DNA of 64,000 nucleotides from CAWUFC02 sp963921335 (lineage in GTDB: Bacteria > Pseudomonadota > Gammaproteobacteria > Pseudomonadales > Halieaceae). This document shows, piece by piece, positions 8,858 to 17,783 of the stretch (positions within the stretch are counted from its first letter, which is position 1; every line of letters begins with the position of its first letter). The notes beneath the pieces were generated by a model. It was given only the letters and a program-made list of their open reading frames with translations. It did no database searches and was not told the origin of the DNA. The position numbers and the translations under genes were made by a program. Location: assembly GCA_963921335.3 (NCBI GenBank), contig CAWUFC020000001.1:2418001-2482000 (forward strand), given 5' to 3'.

Positions 8858-9333
8858 TGCGCCTGCTATTACTACTGACCTTGCTAATCTGGGCATCACC
8901 AGGCCTGGCGGTGATTGAAACCTATGAGTTCGACAGTACCGACCTCGAAGAGCGCTACTTTGACTTGACCGCGGAGTTGCGTTGCCCCAAATGCCAGAAT
9001 CAGAACATTGCCGATTCCAACGCCCCAATCGCTGCCGATTTGCGCAAGCAATTGCACACCCAGCTGCACGCCGGTAAATCCGATGCAGAGATTGCAGACT
9101 ACATGGTGCAGCGCTATGGCGAATTTGTGCTGTATCGTCCGCGCTGGAGTGGAAAAACAGCCCTGCTGTGGCTGGCCCCGGCCCTGTTGCTGATCGCTGC
9201 CCTGGCTATTCTCGTGGCTGTATTGCGTCGCTCGGGCACGTCTACCCAGCAGCTAGAACAGGCTGACCGGGCGGAACTGCAGGATTTGCTGAATGTCCCA
9301 CGGGGCACTGGGGAGCGTAACTCACGTGACTGA
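8857..9333 (+). CDS. ccmH: Cytochrome c maturation protein CcmH
   Basis: Periplasmic thiol-reductase component of heme lyase. Signal peptide at about 1-18 (ending GLA), the family motif LRCPKCQNQNI with redox Cys43 and Cys46, then one C-terminal membrane helix (about 106-126). At 158 residues this is the short, single-domain CcmH; the TPR part is a separate gene, ccmI, as in Pseudomonas. The start overlaps the ccmG stop (TGATG). Confidence 0.95.
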   Translation: MRLLLLLTLLIWASPGLAVIETYEFDSTDLEERYFDLTAELRCPKCQNQNIADSNAPIAADLRKQLHTQLHAGKSDAEIADYMVQRYGEFVLYRPRWSGKTALLWLAPALLLIAALAILVAVLRRSGTSTQQLEQADRAELQDLLNVPRGTGERNSRD

Positions 9334-10537
9334 ATTTATGGTCGGCGCCTTCGGCCTGTTCCTGCTGGCCGGTGCCTTTATTCTAGTTCCCCACTGGTTT
9401 CAGCGCCGTAGCGCCGATCAGCCTGGCGCCAGCGAAAAACAGGACAACCTCGACTGGTATCGATTGCGCGAGTCAGAGCTGGCCACAGATGAGGCTCAGG
9501 CCGAGTTGCTCGACGACGCCGGTCTGCGGTTATTGGAAGACGGGGTGAATGCCCTGCCGGAAGAAACGGCCGCTCAGCCCGCCCGGGAAGCGGGGCAACT
9601 GGGATGGTTGCTGGTGCCACTGGCGGCTTTTGCTACCTTGGCTTACCTGCAGCTGGGTGCGATGGAAGATGTGCGCTTGTCCGGAGCCATTCAGACCCTT
9701 GGTCAGCAACCGGAGCCTGCCCAGGTACATGCCTTAATGGCGGAAATCAGCCAGCGAGCGCAGCAGCGCCCCGACAATCTGCACTATCGAGCTATCCTTG
9801 GTCGCTACTACATGAGTATTGAGGACTATAACCAGGCGGCCATGCACTACCAGGCCCTGGTGAATGCCGCGCCCAATGACGCCTCAGCGCTGGCCATGGC
9901 GGCCCAGGCCAATTACCTGGCCAACAATCGGGTATTAGACGATAACTCCCAGATGCTGGCTGAAAGAGCCTTGAACCAAAATCCCCATGAGCGCTCCGCA
10001 CTGGGCTTGTTGGGCATGTCAGCCTTTGAGCGCGGTCAGTACCGGGCGGCCATCGCCTATTGGGAGCGTCTGCTCGCTGTAGAAGCGCCGGGTTCCGAGG
10101 GGGCGCAGCTGATTGAAAGCGTGATCGCTCGCGCTCGAGTGGCCCTGCAGGACGGGAGTGAGGCTTCCGCCGAGTTGGCGGCGGTAGCTGACGAACCCCA
10201 TATCACCATAGATCTGGCCCTGCCTGAGGGCGAAGACCTTGATCCGCAGCTGGCAGTCTATGTGTTTGCCCGGAACAGCAACAGTGAGAGCCGCATGCCG
10301 GTAGCCGTGCAGCGCTTGCGGGTGGCTGATTTGCCGACCCGCGTCCGGCTCGATGACCAGGCCAGCATGGCGGGGCAAAAGCTGTCGCAGTTGCAGGCCG
10401 TACAAGTGATCGCCCGGGTCAGTGCTGACGGCCAGCCTGGCGAGGCCTCTGCGCTTTACAGCGCACTGCTGGACGGCCTGGCGCCAGCTGCAGATGAGCA
10501 GGTGTACTCACTGACCCTCAGCCCTGTCTCCCCCTGA
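9326..10537 (+). CDS. ccmI: Cytochrome c maturation protein CcmI (TPR)
   Basis: Membrane-bound chaperone that hands apocytochrome c to the heme lyase. Two N-terminal membrane segments flank a cytoplasmic loop (helices near residues 6-22 and 95-110), followed by TPR-type helical repeats (ILGRYYMSIEDYNQAAMHYQ and following), and a C-terminal beta-rich domain. I chose the GTG at 9326, which follows a GGGGAG element by about 10 bases; the ATG at 9338 or an upstream ATG at 9293 are alternatives. It is the last gene of the ccm operon. Confidence 0.88.
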   Translation: MTEFMVGAFGLFLLAGAFILVPHWFQRRSADQPGASEKQDNLDWYRLRESELATDEAQAELLDDAGLRLLEDGVNALPEETAAQPAREAGQLGWLLVPLAAFATLAYLQLGAMEDVRLSGAIQTLGQQPEPAQVHALMAEISQRAQQRPDNLHYRAILGRYYMSIEDYNQAAMHYQALVNAAPNDASALAMAAQANYLANNRVLDDNSQMLAERALNQNPHERSALGLLGMSAFERGQYRAAIAYWERLLAVEAPGSEGAQLIESVIARARVALQDGSEASAELAAVADEPHITIDLALPEGEDLDPQLAVYVFARNSNSESRMPVAVQRLRVADLPTRVRLDDQASMAGQKLSQLQAVQVIARVSADGQPGEASALYSALLDGLAPAADEQVYSLTLSPVSP

Positions 10538-10700
10538 CCGGGCAAAAAAAGTAAAAAAAGCCCCAAAGCCACTCCCCAGCCTAGTGTAGTCGAGGTAAAC
10601 TAAGCCACTATATGTAGTGGTGGTGTAAGCCGGCTTCCACAGGGGAAATTCGGCATAATCATAATAAATTCATAGACTTATAAGACATACTTAAGACCTT
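10538..10700 (+). other. Intergenic region ccmI-smc with a small inverted repeat
   Basis: Two seven-A runs follow the ccmI stop. An inverted repeat CCACTA-TATG-TAGTGG lies at 10605-10620, but it has no T-tract, so it is not a convincing terminator. The AT-rich stretch 10654-10690 contains CATAAT (10654-10659), a possible -10 box for smc with no good -35 partner. No gene is seen here. Confidence 0.5.
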
Positions 10701-13700
10701 ATGAGATTAAAGACAATCAAGCTGGTGGGCTTCAAGTCCTTTGTAGACCCAACCATCGTCAACTTCCCCAGCAATATGTGCGCGGTAGTTGGCCCTAATG
10801 GCTGTGGCAAATCCAATGTGATCGACGCTGTGCGCTGGGTGATGGGCGAAAGCTCAGCCAAGAACCTGCGCGGTGAGTCCATGACCGATGTCATTTTCAA
10901 CGGTTCGGTCAATCGTCAGCCTGTTGGGCAGGCCTCGATTGAACTGGTGTTCGATAACCAGGATGGCAGTGTCGGCGGCGAATATGCCAGTTACGCGGAA
11001 ATATCGATCAAACGGCAGGTAACCCGCGAGGGCCAGTCTGAGTACTTCCTCAACGGTACCAAGTGCCGGCGCCGTGACATCACCGATATTTTCCTGGGCA
11101 CGGGCCTGGGGCCGCGCAGCTACGCCATTATCGAACAGGGCATGATCTCCCGGCTGATCGAGTCCAAGCCTGAGGAGCTGCGAGTTTTCATCGAAGAGGC
11201 CGCAGGTATCTCCAAGTACAAGGAGCGACGCAAGGAAACCGAAAGCCGCATGCGTCGCACCCTGGAAAACCTGGAGCGACTGACCGACCTTCGCGACGAG
11301 TTGGACAGGCAGCTGCAGCATTTGCAGCGCCAGGCCCAGGCGGCAGAGAAATACAGCGAATTCAAGGCCGAGGAGCGTACGCTCAAGGCTCAACTGCAGG
11401 CCCTGCAATGGCAGAGCCTGGATGGGCAGATGAGCGAGTGCAAACACCAGGTGGGCGAGCTGGAAGTAAAACTGGAGCAGGTGATTGCAGAGCACCAGCA
11501 GGTCGATACCGCGCTGGAGCAACATCGGCTCAGCCACACTGAGGCCAACGACGCGTTCAACGAGGTGCAGGCTCGCTACTACAGCCTGGGTTCCGAAGTG
11601 GCGCGTATCGAGCAGAGTATCAAGCATGCTCAGGAGCGGGCCCGGCAGTTGGCCGAGGACCTGAGCGAAACCGAGCGCAGTTTCACCGAAGCCGAACAGC
11701 ACCTGCAGAGTGATCGCGCCCAGCAGGCGCGCTGGCAGGAAGAAATCGCCCAGGTGGGCCCGGAGCTGGAACGCTTGCAGGCCGCCGAAGAAGCCTCCGC
11801 CGCCACTTTGCAGGGCGCAGAGGAAGCTATGCAGTCCTGGCAGCAGGAATGGGATGAATTTAACCAACGCGCAGCGCAGCCACGACAACAGGCAGAAGTA
11901 CAACAGTCGCGCATTCAGCATCTAGAACAGGCGCTGCAGCGCATTCAGCAGCGGGTGGCGAGTCTTGATGAAGAGAAGCAGAGCCTCAGCGCCGGACCGG
12001 CTGATGAACTGTGTGAGCGACTTGCTGCGGAGATCGCTACCCAGGAAGAATCCATTAGTCGACGCGAGCAGGTGTCAGAGGAATTGCTGGAACAGGTGAA
12101 CAGCAGTCGGGACCGTCGCGTCGCACTGTCTGATCAGCTGGATCAGGAGCGCAGTCGCCTGCAAACCATGCGTGGCCGTCACGCCTCCCTGGAAGCACTG
12201 CAGCAGGCGGCAACCGAGCATGGCAGCGGCGTCGGTGACTGGCTTGAACAGCAGCAGTTGGCACAGCGGCCGCGCTTGCTCGATCAGCTCACTGTAGAGT
12301 CCGACTGGCAGTTAGCGGTGGAAACGGTGCTTGGGGATTACCTGCAGGCCGTGTGTGTCGATCGAATCGACAGTCTGCAGCAGGCTTTGGGGCAGCCTCC
12401 TGCAGGCACCCTGATGTTACTGGAGTCCGCCGAGGGTTCGGCACAGGGCGGCGATTCGCTGGCCAGTAAGGTATCCGGTCGCAACTGCCAGGCCTTGTTG
12501 GGCAGTGTGCGCACTGCGCAGGATCTCAATGCTGCACTGCAGATGCGAACCAGTCTGGCGGCGCACGAATCAGTGATTACCCGCGACGGCATCTGGCTTG
12601 GGCCCGACTGGTTGCGGGTTGCCCGCGTTGACGAAGATGATGTTGGCGTAATCGCGCGTCAGCAGGAGTTGGAGCAGTTGGGCGCTGATATTGTTGCAGC
12701 CGAGCAGCGCTGTGCTGAGATGGAGCAGCAGCTGGCGGCCCTGGCAGAGAGCCTCAAGGAGCTCGAGGGGCAGCGACATGAGAATCAGGCACAGTTGCAG
12801 GCAGAGACCCGCCAGCTGGCAGAAACCAGTGCGCAGTTGAGTGCTGAACAGGCCAAAATCGAGCAGATCAGCAAGCGCCGTGAGGGTATCGATCGTGAGA
12901 TCAGTGAGTCTCGCGAGCAGTTTGAGGCAGAGCAGGCGGCGATGTCTGAGGCACGACAGTTGCTGGCGGCGGCTATTGAAAGCATGGAAACCGATTCCAG
13001 GCGTCGTGAAGAATTGCTGTCCACCCGCGATGACACTCGGGGCAATCTGGACAATGCCCGGCAGCAGGCCCGTCACGATAAAGACGCCGCTCACCAGAGT
13101 GCCATGCGCAACCAGTCACTGCAGGCTCAGTTGGATAGCATGGCTCAGTCCATTGAGCGCACGGCCGCGCAGGTTGAGCAGCTGGTCGCTCGCCGCGACA
13201 GTTTGAGTGAGAGTCTTGAGTCCAGCGACTCACCGCTGGAAGAGATGCAGGGCCAGTTAGAAGAGCAGTTGCAGGCTCGTCTGGTCGTAGAGGGCGAGTT
13301 GACCGAGGCCCGCCAGAAAGTCTCTGAGCTTGATCACCAAATGCGCCAGGCTGAGAGCGAGCGCGCCGCTATTGAGCAGCGTTCCCAATCCGTTCGGGGA
13401 GAGCTGGAGCAACAAAAACTGAAGAACCAGACCTTGCAGGTGCAGCGCGAGAACGTGCACAACCAGCTGCTGGAGTCCGATCACAAGGTGGAAGACGTGT
13501 TGCGTGACATGCCCGAGCACGCCAACGAGGGTGAGTGGCAGCGCTCGCTGGAGCAGGTGGGTAATCGCATCGCCCGTCTTGGCCCCATCAACCTCGCCGC
13601 CATCGATGAGTTCACCCAACAGTCTGAGCGCAAGCACTATCTCGACGCCCAGAATGAAGACCTTGAAACCGCGCTGGAAACCCTGGAATCTGTGATTCGT

Positions 13701-14192
13701 AAGATCGACCGGGAAACCCGTAATCGCTTCCGCGACACCTTCGATCAGGTCAACAGCAGTCTAAAGGAATTGTTCCCACGGGTGTTTGGCGGTGGCTCTG
13801 CCTATCTCGAAATGACTGGTGAAGACTTGCTGGATACCGGTATCACGATCATGGCGCGTCCGCCGGGCAAGAAGAACAGCACGATTCATCTGCTCAGTGG
13901 CGGCGAGAAGGCGCTCACGGCGATTGCCCTGGTGTTCTCGATATTCCGCCTCAATCCAGCGCCGTTCTGTATGCTGGATGAGGTTGACGCGCCGCTTGAT
14001 GATGCTAACACCGGCCGCTATGCGCGCATGGTGAAAGAAATGTCAGAGCATGTGCAGTTCATCTTTATTACTCACAACAAGATCACCATGGAGATGGCTG
14101 ATCAGCTGATGGGTGTCACCATGCAGGAGCCTGGTGTGTCTCGTCTGGTGACGGTCGATGTGGAAGAGGCGGCAGAACTGGCGGCGAGCTGA
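10701..14192 (+). CDS. smc: Chromosome segregation ATPase SMC
   Basis: Structural maintenance of chromosomes protein; with ScpAB it organises and separates the chromosome. The 1163-residue length fits the Pseudomonas-type SMC. Head domain: Walker A GPNGCGKSN near residues 32-40 and, at the C terminus, signature LSGGEKALTA and Walker B FCMLDEVDAPLDDAN. Two long glutamine- and glutamate-rich coiled coils (about 170-505 and 665-1000) flank the hinge at about 515-640. The frame is intact throughout. The end overlaps zipA by one base. Confidence 0.97.
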   Translation: MRLKTIKLVGFKSFVDPTIVNFPSNMCAVVGPNGCGKSNVIDAVRWVMGESSAKNLRGESMTDVIFNGSVNRQPVGQASIELVFDNQDGSVGGEYASYAEISIKRQVTREGQSEYFLNGTKCRRRDITDIFLGTGLGPRSYAIIEQGMISRLIESKPEELRVFIEEAAGISKYKERRKETESRMRRTLENLERLTDLRDELDRQLQHLQRQAQAAEKYSEFKAEERTLKAQLQALQWQSLDGQMSECKHQVGELEVKLEQVIAEHQQVDTALEQHRLSHTEANDAFNEVQARYYSLGSEVARIEQSIKHAQERARQLAEDLSETERSFTEAEQHLQSDRAQQARWQEEIAQVGPELERLQAAEEASAATLQGAEEAMQSWQQEWDEFNQRAAQPRQQAEVQQSRIQHLEQALQRIQQRVASLDEEKQSLSAGPADELCERLAAEIATQEESISRREQVSEELLEQVNSSRDRRVALSDQLDQERSRLQTMRGRHASLEALQQAATEHGSGVGDWLEQQQLAQRPRLLDQLTVESDWQLAVETVLGDYLQAVCVDRIDSLQQALGQPPAGTLMLLESAEGSAQGGDSLASKVSGRNCQALLGSVRTAQDLNAALQMRTSLAAHESVITRDGIWLGPDWLRVARVDEDDVGVIARQQELEQLGADIVAAEQRCAEMEQQLAALAESLKELEGQRHENQAQLQAETRQLAETSAQLSAEQAKIEQISKRREGIDREISESREQFEAEQAAMSEARQLLAAAIESMETDSRRREELLSTRDDTRGNLDNARQQARHDKDAAHQSAMRNQSLQAQLDSMAQSIERTAAQVEQLVARRDSLSESLESSDSPLEEMQGQLEEQLQARLVVEGELTEARQKVSELDHQMRQAESERAAIEQRSQSVRGELEQQKLKNQTLQVQRENVHNQLLESDHKVEDVLRDMPEHANEGEWQRSLEQVGNRIARLGPINLAAIDEFTQQSERKHYLDAQNEDLETALETLESVIRKIDRETRNRFRDTFDQVNSSLKELFPRVFGGGSAYLEMTGEDLLDTGITIMARPPGKKNSTIHLLSGGEKALTAIALVFSIFRLNPAPFCMLDEVDAPLDDANTGRYARMVKEMSEHVQFIFITHNKITMEMADQLMGVTMQEPGVSRLVTVDVEEAAELAAS

Positions 14193-14989
14193 TGGATATC
14201 AACATTCGCGACTGGATGATCATAATTGGCGTGCTGCTGATCCTGGTAGTGCTGCTTGATGGATACCGGCGCATGCGCAGCGATCCTTCTCGAGTGCGCG
14301 TGTCACTGGCCAAGGTGCCCGCCGGTTCTGAAGACGACTCGGACCTGTATCCCTCCGGTGAGTTGCCCAACGGCGGTGCGCGGGTTGTCGAACGGGAGGA
14401 GGGCGAGCAAGACGAGCTTTTCGATACATCTGCCGAGGATGTCGATGATGATTCTGTTGGTTTTTCAGCGCTGGGCGATGATGAACCTGAAGATGTATTG
14501 CTGAGCGGCGTCAGCACTCAGGAAGAGGCAGCGCCTGAACTACCCGACGGTATTGATCCCGAGGTGGTCATGATGCATGTCACCGCCCGTGATGAGGCCG
14601 GTTTCGCCGGCGAGGACATCCTGCATATCCTGCTGGCCTGCGACATGCGTTTTGGGGAGATGAGCTTTTTTCATCGCCACGAGGAGGCGGCCGGTCGCGG
14701 CAGAATACAGTTCAGCGTCGCCAATATGATGAAGCCTGGCGTGTTCGATATTGACGAGATGTCTGGCTTCAGTACGCCGGGCCTGACCTTTTTCATGACC
14801 CTGCCGGGCCCCGCTGACATGATGGGTGCCTTTGAAACCATGCTGGAGACCGCCGAGTGTGTGGCCAGTAATCTCAAGGGCGATTTACTGGACGAGTCTC
14901 GCAGTGTCGCGACGCGTCAGACCCAGGAGCATATACGCCAGCGCATTCGCGATCTTGAGCGTCGCCTGCTCACCCTGCAAAAACGCTGA
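14192..14989 (+). CDS. zipA: Cell division protein ZipA
   Basis: Inner-membrane protein that binds FtsZ and tethers the division ring. N-terminal membrane anchor (WMIIIGVLLILVVLL, about residues 7-22), a long acidic linker (about 30-125), and a C-terminal ZipA domain (about 125-265) with HVTARDEAGFAGEDI, MSFFHRHE and FFMTLPGPADMMGAF. The linker is unusually acidic rather than the Pro/Gln-rich type of E. coli. The order smc-zipA-ligA is as I recall it in Pseudomonas. Confidence 0.93.
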   Translation: MDINIRDWMIIIGVLLILVVLLDGYRRMRSDPSRVRVSLAKVPAGSEDDSDLYPSGELPNGGARVVEREEGEQDELFDTSAEDVDDDSVGFSALGDDEPEDVLLSGVSTQEEAAPELPDGIDPEVVMMHVTARDEAGFAGEDILHILLACDMRFGEMSFFHRHEEAAGRGRIQFSVANMMKPGVFDIDEMSGFSTPGLTFFMTLPGPADMMGAFETMLETAECVASNLKGDLLDESRSVATRQTQEHIRQRIRDLERRLLTLQKR

Positions 14990-14997
14990 GAGACCTC

Positions 14998-17022
14998 TTG
15001 TCTGATCCCGCGCAACAAGTGGCTGAACTGCGCGAGCAGCTCAATCGCTATAGCTATCAGTATCACGTATTGGATGATCCGCAGGTGCCGGACATTGAGT
15101 ACGACCGTTTAATGCGTGAGCTGGAGGCGCTGGAGCAGGCCCATCCTGAGCTGATCAGCAGTGACTCACCCACCCAGCGGGTAGGCGATGTGCCCCTGTC
15201 CGAGTTCAGTCAGGTGACTCACGAGCTGCCGATGCTGTCGCTGGACAACGCGTTTAACCTTGAGGAGTTCAGCGATTTTGATCGCCGAGTGCGCGAGCGT
15301 CTCGGTCAGGACGCGGAGGTGGAATACGCCTGCGAACCCAAGCTAGACGGTATCGCGGTGAGCCTGCTGTATCGCGACGGCCAGCTTGAGAGGGGTGCTA
15401 CCCGTGGCGACGGGCGCACCGGCGAAGACATTACCCATAATGTGCGCACGATTCAGTCGATCCCGCTGCGGTTGTCGGGTGAGGGTATCCCCCCGGTGTT
15501 GGAGGTGCGCGGCGAAATCTATATGCCAAGGGCCGGTTTTGAAGCGATGAACGAGCAGGCCAGGGCTCGCGACGAGAAAGTGTTCGTCAATCCCCGCAAC
15601 GCTGCCGCCGGAAGCTTACGTCAGCTGGATGCGCGCATTACAGCCCAGCGTCCCTTGCAGATGTGCTGCTACAGCGTTGGCCTGGTTGAGGGGGGCGAGT
15701 TGCCCGACAGTCATAGCGATATCCTGGCCCGGCTCCAGCAGTGGGGTTTGCGCATCAATCGCGAATCGGCTGTCGCGCTGGGGGTGGAGGCCTGTGACGC
15801 TTATTACGAAGCTCTGGCAGTGCGTCGCGATGAGTTGGCCTACGATATTGACGGCATCGTGTTCAAGGTGAACGCCATCGAGTTGCAGGAGCAGCTGGGT
15901 TTTGTGTCCCGCGCCCCGCGCTGGGCCATTGCACGCAAGTTTCCTGCCCAGGAGGAGGTGACTCGCCTGCTGGATGTGGAGTTCCAGGTGGGTCGCACCG
16001 GCGCCATCACCCCGGTGGCCAGACTGGAGCCTGTGTTTGTTGGTGGTGTAACAGTCAGCAATGCAACGCTCCATAACAGCGACGAAATCGAGCGCTTGGG
16101 TCTGCGCATCGGCGATTCCGTCGTTGTGCGTCGTGCCGGTGATGTGATTCCCCAGGTTGCCTCGGTCATTCTGGAGCGGCGCCCGCAGGAGTCGGCACCC
16201 ATTCATTTTCCCGAGCACTGTCCCGTCTGCGGTTCAGTGGCGGAGCGCGAGGAAGCAGAGGCGGTGGTGCGCTGCACCGGTGGTTTGATTTGTGCTGCGC
16301 AGCAAAAAGAAGCCATCAAGCACTTCGCCTCCCGCCGGGCTATGGATATTGATGGCCTCGGTGACAAACTGGTAGAGCAGTTGGCGGATGAGGGCTTGAT
16401 CAGCAATGTGGCTGACCTCTATATGCTGACCGTTGAGCAGCTGGTTCCCCTGGAGCGTATGGCAGAAAAGTCGGCGACTAATCTGGTAGCGGCGATCGCT
16501 GCCAGTCGTGATACCAGTTTGCAGCGATTCATTTTTGCACTCGGTATCCGCGAAGTGGGGGAGGCCACAGCACTGAATCTGGCTAATCATTTTGGCGACT
16601 GGCAGAGTCTCGCAGCGGCTGTCGAGGAAAAATTGCTCGAGGTGGATGATGTGGGTCCGGTCGTGGCCGATCATTTGCGGCAGTTCTTCGATTCGGAAAG
16701 CAGTATGGCTGTGGTCCAGCAACTGCTGGATGCGGGAGTGAACTGGCCGGCGCCTGAAGTGGTTGATGAAGGGCAACAGGTATTGGCCGGGCAGACCTGG
16801 GTGGTCACCGGCAAGCTGGAGGCCATGGGGCGCGACGATGCCAAGCGCCTGTTACAGGGCCTGGGTGCCAAGGTTGCGGGCAGCGTATCGGCTAAAACCA
16901 CCTGCCTGGTGGCGGGCCCTGGAGCGGGTTCAAAACTCAGCAAGGCCCAGGAGCTCGGTATTGATGTCATTGATGAAGAAGCGTTGTTGCAATTGCTGGC
17001 AGAGCAGGGGGTGCGCCCGTGA
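14998..17022 (+). CDS. ligA: NAD-dependent DNA ligase LigA
   Basis: Seals nicks in replication and repair using NAD. The 674-residue protein has all domains in order: Ia, the adenylation domain with the AMP-accepting lysine (Lys115 in CEPKLDG), OB fold, zinc finger (CPVCGS ... CTGGLIC, near 406-432), helix-hairpin-helix repeats and a C-terminal BRCT domain (about 595-674). It starts at TTG, 8 bases after the zipA stop, with GAGAG upstream; no ATG matches the family start. Confidence 0.96.
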   Translation: MSDPAQQVAELREQLNRYSYQYHVLDDPQVPDIEYDRLMRELEALEQAHPELISSDSPTQRVGDVPLSEFSQVTHELPMLSLDNAFNLEEFSDFDRRVRERLGQDAEVEYACEPKLDGIAVSLLYRDGQLERGATRGDGRTGEDITHNVRTIQSIPLRLSGEGIPPVLEVRGEIYMPRAGFEAMNEQARARDEKVFVNPRNAAAGSLRQLDARITAQRPLQMCCYSVGLVEGGELPDSHSDILARLQQWGLRINRESAVALGVEACDAYYEALAVRRDELAYDIDGIVFKVNAIELQEQLGFVSRAPRWAIARKFPAQEEVTRLLDVEFQVGRTGAITPVARLEPVFVGGVTVSNATLHNSDEIERLGLRIGDSVVVRRAGDVIPQVASVILERRPQESAPIHFPEHCPVCGSVAEREEAEAVVRCTGGLICAAQQKEAIKHFASRRAMDIDGLGDKLVEQLADEGLISNVADLYMLTVEQLVPLERMAEKSATNLVAAIAASRDTSLQRFIFALGIREVGEATALNLANHFGDWQSLAAAVEEKLLEVDDVGPVVADHLRQFFDSESSMAVVQQLLDAGVNWPAPEVVDEGQQVLAGQTWVVTGKLEAMGRDDAKRLLQGLGAKVAGSVSAKTTCLVAGPGAGSKLSKAQELGIDVIDEEALLQLLAEQGVRP

Positions 17023-17618
17023 GATGGCTGCTGCTGACAATGCTGTTATTGATGGCAGGCTGCACCACTTCACCACCTTCTGATGTGAATGACCTGTGCA
17101 GTATCTTCAGCGAGAAAAAAGGCTGGTACAAAGACGCCGATAAGGCCCGGGACAAATGGGGTAGTCCGATACCTGTAATGATGGCGATCATGCATCAGGA
17201 ATCGCGCTTCAAGGCCAAGGCTAAACCGCCGCGCAAAAAGATACTGGGGGTGATTCCCGGTCCGCGGCCTTCATCCTCATACGGCTATACCCAGGCCCTG
17301 AAAGAAACCTGGGCGGTGTATGAGCGCAGTGCTGGCAATTATGGCGCCGATCGCGATGACTTTGGGGACTCGATTGATTTTATTGGCTGGTACAACCACC
17401 AGTCCTACAAGAAAAGTGGCATCAAGAAGACCGATCCCTACCATCTCTACCTGGCCTATCACGAGGGTTGGACAGGGTTTAACAAGCGCACGTTCAAGAA
17501 AAAACAATGGCTGAAAGACGTCTCCAAAAAAGTCTCACGGCAATCTTCTCGCTACACCACCCAGCTCAATAGCTGCGAGAGCAAATTCAAGCGCAAGAAG
17601 TTTCTCGGTATTTTCTAA
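17019..17618 (+). CDS. Small SLT-like (lytic transglycosylase-like) lipoprotein
   Basis: A 199-residue lipoprotein: signal peptide with lipobox LMAGC, lipidated Cys15. The mature part resembles a soluble-lytic-transglycosylase fold: MMAIMHQESRF carries the candidate catalytic Glu61, SYGYTQALKETW sits where the family has its GLMQ-type motif, and a YNHQS/YHEGWTGF segment follows. The C terminus is very lysine-rich. Probably a murein-cleaving or murein-binding enzyme of the periplasm; activity is inferred. GTG start overlaps the ligA stop, so it shares the smc-zipA-ligA transcript. Confidence 0.75.
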   Translation: MRWLLLTMLLLMAGCTTSPPSDVNDLCSIFSEKKGWYKDADKARDKWGSPIPVMMAIMHQESRFKAKAKPPRKKILGVIPGPRPSSSYGYTQALKETWAVYERSAGNYGADRDDFGDSIDFIGWYNHQSYKKSGIKKTDPYHLYLAYHEGWTGFNKRTFKKKQWLKDVSKKVSRQSSRYTTQLNSCESKFKRKKFLGIF

Positions 17619-17783
17619 GGATTGATCCGCTTGATGTTTTGGGCGGTATAACATATCGCACGCAAGTCCATGGTAACGCTAAGATTTTCACCTTTATTGG
17701 CTATCTAAATAGCGATTATCTATGAAATAATTGATCGGATGTGTCAACGATCCGAGCCGGATAAAATAACAGGGCTGTAAACC
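17619..17783 (+). other. Intergenic region before the 2-oxoacid oxidoreductase unit
   Basis: An AT-rich 165-base gap with no gene. It holds short inverted repeats (for example GCTAT-CTAA-ATAGC near 17699) but no strong terminator or unambiguous promoter. It probably contains the promoter of the downstream three-gene unit. Confidence 0.45.

Noticed and set aside
10605..10620. Inverted repeat after ccmI as a terminator
   Set aside because: The stem is only six bases and no T-tract follows.
10854..11921. A 355-residue minus-strand frame inside smc
   Set aside because: Low-complexity Leu-rich shadow of the SMC coiled coil; not credible as a protein.
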